A DNA stretch of 39,458 nt from Bacillota bacterium (lineage in GTDB: Bacteria > Bacillota > Halanaerobiia > B1SED10-174). Shown here piece after piece: positions 32,722-39,458 of this stretch. A model generated the notes under the pieces. It was not told the origin of the DNA and did not search any database. It worked only from the letters and a program-made list of their open reading frames with translations. Position numbers and translations under genes: made by a program. The first letter of the stretch is position 1; every line of letters begins with the position of its first letter. The stretch covers positions 1-39,458 of the forward strand of contig SKTZ01000151.1 of NCBI GenBank assembly GCA_007122335.1, written 5' to 3'.

Positions 32722-34506
32722 ATGGCCAATTTTTTTGTTAAATTGGATACTGGGGGTATTATCGAGGAAGTAAAATGGACAACTGATTCCCGACTTTTTT
32801 CTCAAGGAGAATCACTTTTGAATCTGCTGGAGGATGATAAAGCAGAAGAGATTTTAGAGTTCCTCCAGAATCCTTCGAGCCACGCAAAAAAACATGAAAC
32901 TCTCCAGATTAGGATGGGCGAAAGTTTTATCCAGCTTTCCCTGTACCTGATGAAATTGCAGGGAGAAATCCTGGGAATTGGAATTTCAGGAAAAATCGCG
33001 GAGGAACCGGTAATTGGTGAATTGCTCAAAATGTACAATGAACTTTTCAATCAACTTCGCGGGGAAATTAAAAAAAATGCCGGGGGGGACGAAGAACAAA
33101 TCCAGGAACGGTTCGAAGATTTGCAAAAACTCAATAACGAGCTTACAAATACAAAAAGGAAGATAGAAAAAGCCAATGTAAAACTGGAGAGCTTAAATAA
33201 AGAACTGCAAACAAAGTTAATGAAGGATCCCCTTACAGGTCTGGTGGGGAGATACCAGTTTTGGGTTGGTATTAGAGGTATGATTGAAAATGACCCGGAC
33301 AAACAGGGGATCTTTGTTTATATTGACATAGATGATTTTAAGGATATCAATGATACCTTCGGCCATGTAGGAGGAGATCAGTTTTTAATTGAGATTGGAG
33401 AAAGGATTAAAGCAATTCCCCTTGATGAGGCAATGAAAATAAGGATTTCCGGGGATGAATTTGGGATTTTCATCCATGGTTTTGATTTGGTTAAAGATGA
33501 GGATTTCCAGGAACTATGGGAGCTAATCCAGAGGTATCTATTGAATAAACCGGTTATTTTCAACCAGATCCCCATTCCTGTCTCTATTAGTGCAGGTATG
33601 GCAGTCTTAAATTATGATTCCCGAGAAATTGAAGAATTAATTGAGTACGCTGATTTTGCAATGTACCAGGCAAAAAGAGATGGGAAGAACCGTTATCGGA
33701 AGTTTGATAAAAAGGAATTCGAAGAAAAACGCCTGATGAAAGAACAGGGCAAAGCCGTTAAAGATGTTATTGCCAGTGAGGACCTGTACCACGTTTATCA
33801 GCCGATTTTTTCTGCTGAAGATGGCGGATTGGTCGGTTATGTTGCTCATATGCGGACAAAAAACCGTTATTTTCCTGACACCTCGGATTTAATAGAAAAT
33901 GCTTTCCGGGAAAACCTCTATGTTGAACTGGATCTGCTCAGTTTCCAAAAACTTTCCCAGGGAAAAAACCTGGCCCGGAGTATTGGTGAGAAATTACTCT
34001 TTGTTCCCCACGGACCCTATTCCTTTAAGCAGAACGAAGAAATTAAAAAAGGGGCAGGCAAGGTTTTTCCCAACCGCCTGGTTTTGGATATTGTCGAGGG
34101 GAAAATGGCAAACCCGGAATTTATTGGGAAAATAATCAGGAATGGTAAAAAGTATGGGTTTTTGGTTTCGGTGAGCAATTTTGCTTCCGGTGATTTTGAT
34201 GACCTGGGTATACTAGCAACTGCGCCTGCGTTTATAAAAATAGGGCGGGCAACAACGGCAATTATGCCGGATAACCGGGAGCTGCAGGAAAAAATCAGGC
34301 GAATTGTTGGCTATGCCCACAGCCAGGGGACCCGAGTTATACTTGAAGGTATTGAAACCAGAGAAGAACTGGAAATAGGGATCCGTTTGAATATCGATTT
34401 TCTCCAGGGTTTTTATCTGGGGTCCCCCAAAAGAGAACTGCCCCGGGATGTAGAAAAGACCACAAGGGCCATTCTTGCTGTGAAGAAAGGAAGCGAGAGG
34501 AATTAA
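32722..34506 (+). CDS. Diguanylate cyclase (GGDEF) with degenerate EAL domain
   Basis: A 594-residue cytoplasmic protein. Residues 1-95: small PAS-like region (start MANFFVKLDTGGIIEEV). Residues about 100-165: coiled coil. Residues about 167-335: GGDEF domain with DPLTGLVGRYQF, IDIDDFKDINDTFGHVGGD and the active site as S243-GDEF, a variant found in working cyclases; the RxxD inhibitory site is absent. Residues about 350-590: EAL-like domain where EAL is V374-A-H376, DDFG is SNFA and IKID is IKIG, so phosphodiesterase activity is very unlikely; YQP and EGIET remain. It may make c-di-GMP under control of the upstream cobalamin protein and use the EAL part for binding. A terminator follows. Confidence 0.92.
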   Translation: MANFFVKLDTGGIIEEVKWTTDSRLFSQGESLLNLLEDDKAEEILEFLQNPSSHAKKHETLQIRMGESFIQLSLYLMKLQGEILGIGISGKIAEEPVIGELLKMYNELFNQLRGEIKKNAGGDEEQIQERFEDLQKLNNELTNTKRKIEKANVKLESLNKELQTKLMKDPLTGLVGRYQFWVGIRGMIENDPDKQGIFVYIDIDDFKDINDTFGHVGGDQFLIEIGERIKAIPLDEAMKIRISGDEFGIFIHGFDLVKDEDFQELWELIQRYLLNKPVIFNQIPIPVSISAGMAVLNYDSREIEELIEYADFAMYQAKRDGKNRYRKFDKKEFEEKRLMKEQGKAVKDVIASEDLYHVYQPIFSAEDGGLVGYVAHMRTKNRYFPDTSDLIENAFRENLYVELDLLSFQKLSQGKNLARSIGEKLLFVPHGPYSFKQNEEIKKGAGKVFPNRLVLDIVEGKMANPEFIGKIIRNGKKYGFLVSVSNFASGDFDDLGILATAPAFIKIGRATTAIMPDNRELQEKIRRIVGYAHSQGTRVILEGIETREELEIGIRLNIDFLQGFYLGSPKRELPRDVEKTTRAILAVKKGSERN

Positions 34507-34771
34507 GAAATTGGAAATAAAATGATGGGAAAAATTAATTGCAGTGAAATTATTGGGTGGCCTCAGAAGAGGCCGCTTTTTAATTTTCCTCTGTAATTAA
34601 AATCCAGAAGAAAAATAAGGGTAAAAATACCGAAACAATAATTGTATTGGGGATTTAAAGGACTAATGTTAAAGAGAGGAGAATTAAAAAGTACGTTCTT
34701 TTAAGTTTGGAAAAAAATAAAACCTTTGTTTTCCAGGAAAAACAGAAAAATTTAAAGGAGAGAAATTAACA
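34507..34771 (+). other. AT-rich spacer with terminator at 34559-34580
   Basis: GGCCTC (34559-34564) pairs with GAGGCC (34569-34574), followed by GCTTTTTAATTTT: a terminator for the sensor operon. The remaining 190 bases are AT-rich, with only a weak promoter candidate (TTGTAT 34642-34647, 16 bases, TAATGT 34664-34669) for the next gene. I see no gene in it. Confidence 0.7.
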
Positions 34772-35824
34772 ATGAGAAAAAAGTTCATAGTAATCCTTGC
34801 TCTAATTACCTTTGTCTTTCTTATCAGAGGCCCGGTTCAGGCAATCGGGGAAGATGTTCCTGGAACCTATGACCATCCCCTGGTTTCGCGCTATGCGGAT
34901 TCCATTATATTTGGCTATGAAGAGCTTGCCTTCGATGAATATATTCTTGTTCTGGGCAAGGTAAAACGGGAACTGGGAGATCTGGACGAGGTACCCCATC
35001 CCGGCTACTACCTGGGCAGGACCCTTTTCATTCCAACAGAATATAAAACCCTGGAAGGGAAGGTAACCAAAATAACCTACCTTGTTCCGGAAGGGCGCTC
35101 TACCCTGGAAATATTTCGTAATTACGAAAATGAATTAAGAAATTCCGGATTTGAAATCCTTTATACCGGGGATCGGGAGGCAGTGGCTAGTTTTGGCGAC
35201 TGGCACGGAGGCTACTATCCTTTCGAGATTCCCCTTTCTGGAGTTAGAACAGCTTCGAGGGGAAATTATTTAAGATCAAGCAATGACGCCCGCCTGCTGA
35301 CAGGCGTTTTACCTCGGCCAGAAGGGGACATCTATGTTTCTCTTTATGTTCATAACGGGGGGATAACTTCGCCGACCCATTCTGCCCTGGGAAAAGTTCA
35401 ACTGGATATAATTGAAGTTGCTCCGATGGAGGAAGGTTTGGTAAGTGTTGATAGCATGTATGAAGGAATAAACAGGGAAGGATCAATTGCAATCTATGGG
35501 ATTGAATTTGTTTTTGATAGTGCGGAAATTGAAGAAACGTCAGAACCCGTTCTCACAGAAATTCGGAATCTCCTGACTGAATTTCCAGGCTTAAAACTTT
35601 ATGTTGTTGGACACACCGATGATACTGGCTCCCTGGAATATAATATCGGTTTAAGTGAAAGGCGAGCTCAGGCAGTTGTGGATTACCTGGTTAATATTTT
35701 TGGAGTTTCTCCAGATCGGTTGATAGCCCGTGGAGTTGGGCCCCTGGCTCCGGTAGCTTCCAATGAAACCGAGGCAGGTAGGGCAAAAAACAGGAGAGTT
35801 GAACTGGTCAAACAGCTCGATTAG
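34772..35824 (+). CDS. Secreted DUF4892-like protein with C-terminal OmpA domain
   Basis: A 350-residue exported protein. Residues 1-25 are a signal peptide (KK then hydrophobic, cut likely after VQA). Residues about 30-225 resemble DUF4892 (DHPLVSRYADSIIFGYEELAFDEYIL at the start, with further beta-strands), role unknown. Residues about 240-350 are an OmpA C-terminal domain (FVFDSAEIEETSEPVL; VVGHTDDTGSLEYN; GLSERRAQAVVDYL; NRRVEL) that binds peptidoglycan through conserved Asp and Arg. Such proteins sit in the periplasm of diderm bacteria. RBS AAAGGAG is about 11 bases before the ATG. The large lipoprotein gene follows after about 55 bases, likely same operon. Confidence 0.85.
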   Translation: MRKKFIVILALITFVFLIRGPVQAIGEDVPGTYDHPLVSRYADSIIFGYEELAFDEYILVLGKVKRELGDLDEVPHPGYYLGRTLFIPTEYKTLEGKVTKITYLVPEGRSTLEIFRNYENELRNSGFEILYTGDREAVASFGDWHGGYYPFEIPLSGVRTASRGNYLRSSNDARLLTGVLPRPEGDIYVSLYVHNGGITSPTHSALGKVQLDIIEVAPMEEGLVSVDSMYEGINREGSIAIYGIEFVFDSAEIEETSEPVLTEIRNLLTEFPGLKLYVVGHTDDTGSLEYNIGLSERRAQAVVDYLVNIFGVSPDRLIARGVGPLAPVASNETEAGRAKNRRVELVKQLD

Positions 35825-35878
35825 GCAGGCTTTTAAATAAAATCCCCAAAATGGGGAGGGGAAAGGCGGGAGGGCTTG

Positions 35879-38350
35879 TTGAAAAGAGGCAGAAAGTTTT
35901 GGGTGTTTCTTTTGCTGTTTATATCTTTTTCTCTATTTCTGCCAGGGTGTGCTAAAAAAGGAGATGGAATAAATCCAGCCGCGGCAATTAATTTTTCTGT
36001 TGGGGAAATTGATCTTGCTCTCCGTTATGCCCCTGCTGCATCCTTCCCCACCGGGGTAGATGATGACGGCGAAGGAAAGGTAGAAAAAGGTTTTTGGATC
36101 AGCGAAACCCTTGTTTCCTATGAGCTCTGGTATGAACTGTGCCTCTGGGCAGAAGACAATGGATACAGGTTTGGGAGGATTGGGAACGAGGGCGGGCGAT
36201 TGGGCAATTTTGGCAGAGAACCTTCTGAGAGCAAAAAACAACCGGTAACCAGAATTACCTGGTATGATGCTATTGCCTGGTGCAATGCCCTGTCCGAGTA
36301 CCTGGGCTATACCCCGCTATATACCCGGGAGGGTGAAGTCTACCGGGATTCCAGAAACAGACACCCCGAGGAGGAAATTATTACCGGTTCCGGGGAAGGA
36401 TTCCGCCTGCCCACGGCACTGGAGTGGGAACTTGCTGCCCGTTTTAAGGGGTCAGATAATTCCCATGGAGCAATTGAAAACCCGGCGGGAAGCGGTCAGT
36501 ACTGGACCCCCGGCAATTACGCCAGCGGGGCTACAGGGCCTTTTACTGATGAAGAAGCCACAAAAGCTGCCGCCTGGTATAACAGGAACAGTTCAATTGA
36601 AGAAGGAGGGCTTACCACCCATAATGTTGGTTTGAAGCCCGCTGAAGGAAACGGCTTAAATCTTTATGATATGAGTGGAAACTGTTACGAATTTATGGAT
36701 TATCCCCGGGGAGTTTACAGGGGGGGCTGTTATTACAGGGGTAATGATGTGTTGAGGGTAGGCTTTATCCCCAGCGGAACTTTAAGCATGGGTAATTCCT
36801 ATCCCAACCTGAGTTTTCGTCCAATACTGGCCAGTGACAGTGCGGACCACCCCAAAACTTCAGAGGTATATTTTTTCAGAAATACCGCAAAAGCCCAAGC
36901 AATGGGTTCGGTAAGCACCTCCAGTGATAATTCGGGAGGTGAAAATGGGGCAGAAGAATTTCCTGCAGGCAGCCTGGTCGAGGTAGAGTGGCAGGGGATC
37001 TGGTACGACGCCCGGGTTTTAGAAGTGGATGGCAACCGTTATTATATAACCTATATCGGCTATGATAGTTCCTGGGATGAATGGGTTGATAGCAAGAGAA
37101 TTCGCCCTCCAAGCTCCAAGCTGATTATTATTTCTGTGCTCGGGGCCCAAATTTTCTTTGCTGAAGAAACTCCCCCCGAAGATAGGGCTCTGCCCGAAAC
37201 AGCTGAGGTAATGTTAAGTAATAACTCCTGGATTAATTTAGAGGTAGAGTGGGAAGATTCCATTCTGGAGCAGGCTGCTCCAGGAGAATATGAATTGACG
37301 GGTGAACTGGTAAACCTTCCGGAGCATATTATTAATCCCAGTAATTTTGCGCCCAGTTTACGGGTAAGGATCCGCGAAAAAGATGGTCCTCTTTCCTTTC
37401 TCCGCATGGAGGCAGCAACTCGAATCGACGAATTATTGTTTTACATTGATCACGATGATGGCCTGAAGGGTTTTTACTTTGGAGCTATCCCACCCATCGA
37501 TTTAACACACGTTTTAATAGAGGAAAACAAAATTTTCCAGAGCATGGTTATTTACAATGCCGCAATGAGCCCCATCCAGTGGGTATTCCCTGAACTGACG
37601 GTTCAGGTAATTAAGCCCCGCAATGACCCCTTTAACCCTGCCGAGGCAATCCACATCTTTATGCTGGAATCGGAAAGAGTGGAATTTACATTTGACATTC
37701 GCCTGAACATGGAAATCGGCCTGCTGCTGGACCGGCTTCCCCATGTTTTTGGGCAGGGATTGACCGAACAGGCCGAAGTTTTAAAAAGGGTCCTGGGAGA
37801 GATGGGAATGCTGGGAAGAACTGTTTCCCAGGTGGCAGCCAGTGCAGGAACACCTGAAGAGGTTGCATTCGCATCTTTTCTCTCGATTGCGGGCACTGCA
37901 GTCAGGATTCTGGATCAACTGGAGGCAATTGGGGGTCCGGAAACTGCATCTTCAGGTTCTTTCCAGGTTCAGCCCGCCAATTTTTCCGGGATCGGGAACA
38001 TTATGTTTGCTTCCGATTCCGAGCAAATTAGAAGAGAAATAGCCAAAAGGGTTTTTAAAATTGTTGAGTATAAACAGGGAGGAACAGTGATTCAGATGTT
38101 CTCCTACCTTTATCGCCTGGCCAGCGGGCATTACGATGGCCTGGATATAGAGGGTCCCGCGGTAAGCATGCTTTTATGCAGGGGGCAATCCTCTGTTCCC
38201 AACGTCTGCCATGAATTTTATATTCCCAACCTGCCCGGGGAAGTCGGCCGGTGTGTTAAGCTCTGTTTTGCAACCCTGGCCTGTTTTACTGATATCTGCC
38301 AGCCCATGCTGTTTTCTGTGGAGGATGCCAAAAAACTCAGGCAACCATGA
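35879..38350 (+). CDS. Large lipoprotein: SUMF1/FGE-like domain, Tudor-knot-like domain, Cys-rich tail
   Basis: An 823-residue lipoprotein. Signal with lipobox LFLPG-C24. Residues about 50-325 look like a SUMF1/formylglycine-generating-enzyme fold (YELWYELCLWAEDNG; ITWYDAIAWCNALSEYLGY; FRLPTALEWELAAR; LYDMSGNCYEFMDY; YRGGCYYRG; LSFRPIL); the Cys set of true FGE is not evident, so it is more likely a binding domain. Residues 364-411 resemble a Tudor-knot/agenet domain (VEVEWQGIWYDARVLEV; GYDSSWDEWV). Residues 420-823 are unrecognised and end in a tail with six Cys within about 45 residues. Tandem TTG codons at 35876 and 35879 follow GGGAGGG; the second has the better spacing. Confidence 0.82.
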   Translation: MKRGRKFWVFLLLFISFSLFLPGCAKKGDGINPAAAINFSVGEIDLALRYAPAASFPTGVDDDGEGKVEKGFWISETLVSYELWYELCLWAEDNGYRFGRIGNEGGRLGNFGREPSESKKQPVTRITWYDAIAWCNALSEYLGYTPLYTREGEVYRDSRNRHPEEEIITGSGEGFRLPTALEWELAARFKGSDNSHGAIENPAGSGQYWTPGNYASGATGPFTDEEATKAAAWYNRNSSIEEGGLTTHNVGLKPAEGNGLNLYDMSGNCYEFMDYPRGVYRGGCYYRGNDVLRVGFIPSGTLSMGNSYPNLSFRPILASDSADHPKTSEVYFFRNTAKAQAMGSVSTSSDNSGGENGAEEFPAGSLVEVEWQGIWYDARVLEVDGNRYYITYIGYDSSWDEWVDSKRIRPPSSKLIIISVLGAQIFFAEETPPEDRALPETAEVMLSNNSWINLEVEWEDSILEQAAPGEYELTGELVNLPEHIINPSNFAPSLRVRIREKDGPLSFLRMEAATRIDELLFYIDHDDGLKGFYFGAIPPIDLTHVLIEENKIFQSMVIYNAAMSPIQWVFPELTVQVIKPRNDPFNPAEAIHIFMLESERVEFTFDIRLNMEIGLLLDRLPHVFGQGLTEQAEVLKRVLGEMGMLGRTVSQVAASAGTPEEVAFASFLSIAGTAVRILDQLEAIGGPETASSGSFQVQPANFSGIGNIMFASDSEQIRREIAKRVFKIVEYKQGGTVIQMFSYLYRLASGHYDGLDIEGPAVSMLLCRGQSSVPNVCHEFYIPNLPGEVGRCVKLCFATLACFTDICQPMLFSVEDAKKLRQP

Positions 38351-38890
38351 TCAGGCTGGAGACAAATTTTCCGAGTAAAAAGCAGGGTTAACCTTATTTT
38401 TGAAACCTGGTGAGAAAATCTTTTGCAAATTACGGGGAGCATTAAAACAAAATTGGAATTAATAACGCTCCATGAAAACCGTGAGAACCCGGTTTTTTAT
38501 GGAGCAATAATTTTTCGGGGAGTAATACCTTTCCTCTTTCAGGAATATTAAAAAACCCCCTCCAGTAATAAGGTTAAGGGGAAGCTTAAGAAAGCTTTAA
38601 AATAATTTTATTTAAATTTTATGTTGTTATGCTATGGTAAAAGAAAAGAAAAAAGGGAAAAACAGGAACTGGGGATTTTCTCAGGCTTGCTATTTGGCTG
38701 GGCTGTCTGCGAACAGTAGGAACAACCGGAGAATTCCAATCTGGCGGGAACAAACTTTTCTTTATTAGGAGATTTTAATCCTGCAGAAATGGGACTTCTG
38801 GATAAAGTAAAGTCTCATTGAAGGATAGGACTGTTTTTGAATCTCCGGTGGAGGGGATACTGCAGGATTGGAAACATTGGAAGGATAGGA
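38351..38890 (+). other. Non-coding, repeat-bearing spacer
   Basis: No convincing gene in about 540 bases. A long hairpin, GCTCCAT (38467-38473) with ATGGAGC (38499-38505) and an inner AAAACCG/CGGTTTT stem, may end transcription of the lipoprotein gene. GAAGGATAGGA occurs at 38820-38830 and again at 38880-38890, exactly 60 bases apart. A 45-codon frame at 38634-38768 lacks an RBS. The area may hold further decayed parts of the copy described next. Confidence 0.6.
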
Positions 38891-39070
38891 AATGGAAGTA
38901 GAGGGAGCATCTTCGATCCCCAATTTCTGCAACGAGTTTTACCTGCAATACCCTTGGGCGATATTACCTGTTGAAACAGGCTTTGTTTTAGCACGCTGTC
39001 CTGTTTTACTGTCATCTGCCAGCCAATTTAGTTTTGGGTGGAAGAGGCAAAGAAACTCCGCCAGCCCTGA
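38891..39070 (+). pseudogene. Decayed second copy of the lipoprotein Cys-rich tail
   Basis: Translating 38891 onward gives MEVEGASSIPNFCNEFY, matching DIEG...SSVPNVCHEFY near the end of the lipoprotein upstream. After a shift of frame the sequence reads RLCFSTLSCFTVICQPI, stop, FWVEEAKKLRQP, stop (TGA 39068-39070), matching KLCFATLACFTDICQPM LFSVEDAKKLRQP. So one frameshift and one in-frame TAG break a diverged copy of the last 60 or so codons. It has no start of its own and lies directly ahead of the next gene. Confidence 0.82.
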
Positions 39071-39083
39071 GCCTGGAGAAAGG

Positions 39084-39458
39084 GTGAGCAAACTGAGACC
39101 AAGATTACCAGAATTAATTCTGGGAATAGTCGTTGCACTAACCTTTACTTTTATTCCTACCGTTTTCGCCCAAAGGAGTGGAGAGGAAGCAGTGCTCTGG
39201 TTCTTCTGGGGGGATGGCTGTGAAATGTGTGAAGAAGCCATGGGCTGGATCAGTTACCTGGAGGAAACATACCCCGACCTGGAAATCCGGAGCAGGGAAG
39301 TCTGGTTTGATCAAAAAGCCCAGGACCTGTACCTGAGAATGCTTGAAGAAAGGAAGGAAAAGGCTTCCTGGGTTCCGGGCTTTATCCTCGGTGACAAAGT
39401 CTGGCACGGGTTTAATGAAAACCTGACCGGGGAAATTGAATTGCTCCTGGATAAAAAG
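39084..39458 (+). CDS. Exported thioredoxin-like CxxC protein (3' end cut by the window)
   Basis: 125 codons are open to the window end. GTG at 39084 follows GGAG by five bases. Residues 1-29 are a signal peptide or anchor (LILGIVVALTFTFIPTVFA, likely cut before Gln30). The mature part begins a thioredoxin fold: a strand AVLWFFWGDG, then C46-EM-C49 at the head of a helix, and the WVPGFILGDKVWHG strand pair with the cis-Pro typical of thioredoxins. It probably handles disulfides outside the cytoplasm, and could act on Cys-rich neighbours such as the lipoprotein upstream (inference). Membrane segments like those of some CcdA/DsbD-linked proteins could still follow beyond the window. Confidence 0.8.
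   Translation, partial: MSKLRPRLPELILGIVVALTFTFIPTVFAQRSGEEAVLWFFWGDGCEMCEEAMGWISYLEETYPDLEIRSREVWFDQKAQDLYLRMLEERKEKASWVPGFILGDKVWHGFNENLTGEIELLLDKK

Noticed and set aside
35879-38350. True formylglycine-generating enzyme
   Set aside because: The conserved FGE catalytic Cys pair is not evident (GGCYY in place of the usual motif), and the protein is a lipoprotein without a sulfatase nearby.
38634-38768. 45-codon frame downstream of the lipoprotein gene
   Set aside because: No RBS, low-complexity Lys start, no similarity that I can see; probably chance or debris of the decayed copy.
1-39458. CRISPR arrays, tRNA or rRNA genes, transposases, prophage
   Set aside because: I saw no spaced repeats of CRISPR type, no tRNA-like cloverleaf, and no integrase or transposase among the reading frames.

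Overview
The window looks like a chromosomal piece of an anaerobic, amino-acid-fermenting bacterium of the Bacillota (Firmicutes) type. Evidence: strong AGGAGG-type ribosome sites, frequent TTG/GTG starts (about eight genes), a serine T-box, an Mg2+ M-box and a fluoride riboswitch, and a clostridial-style D-ornithine oxidation operon. A secreted protein ending in an OmpA-like domain hints at a diderm lineage (for example Halanaerobiia-like), but that is inference; no ribosomal or phylogenetic marker beyond serS is present.

Region 1 (1-5111) is one operon, cut at its 5' end: a TRAP transporter (binding protein, DctQ, DctM), an N-acyl-D-amino-acid deacylase and an M20 amidohydrolase-like protein whose usual catalytic Glu is Gln. 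It ends at an intrinsic terminator. Region 2 (5112-14434) is the ornithine operon ord-ortA-ortB-oraS-oraE-reactivase, followed without a break by two lysine-fermentation genes, kdd (3,5-diaminohexanoate dehydrogenase) and kamA (lysine 2,3-aminomutase). The lysine-specific 5,6-aminomutase (kamDE), kce and kal are not in the window, nor is ornithine racemase. Together the two regions suggest import of N-acylated D-amino acids, deacylation to D-ornithine and direct entry into the B12/PLP mutase, with alanine and acetyl-CoA as products.

Region 3 (14400-21816): a Tat-exported DUF362 protein (minus strand), cysK-cysE (cysteine synthesis), then a minus-strand trio tldD-pmbA-tocopherol-cyclase-like protein, divergent from the membrane protease sppA. 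Region 4 (21813-28926) is rich in RNA control: a membrane coiled-coil protein with a terminator hairpin right before its RBS; a fluoride riboswitch ahead of a cation/proton antiporter fused to a UspA domain; an M-box ahead of mgtE; a T-box ahead of serS, which is followed by an M20 dipeptidase.

Region 5 (28944-34580): minus-strand etfB-etfA and an orphan mannose-family PTS EIIB; divergently, a cobalamin-binding protein carrying the Wx9EH motif known from the CarH B12 photoreceptors, followed by a GGDEF protein with a visibly degenerate EAL domain. This pair is the best candidate for an undescribed signalling system. Region 6 (34772-39458): envelope genes, namely a secreted DUF4892-like/OmpA protein, a large lipoprotein combining a SUMF1/FGE-like domain with a Tudor-knot-like domain and a Cys-rich tail, a decayed second copy of that tail, and the start of an exported thioredoxin-like CxxC protein cut off by the window end.
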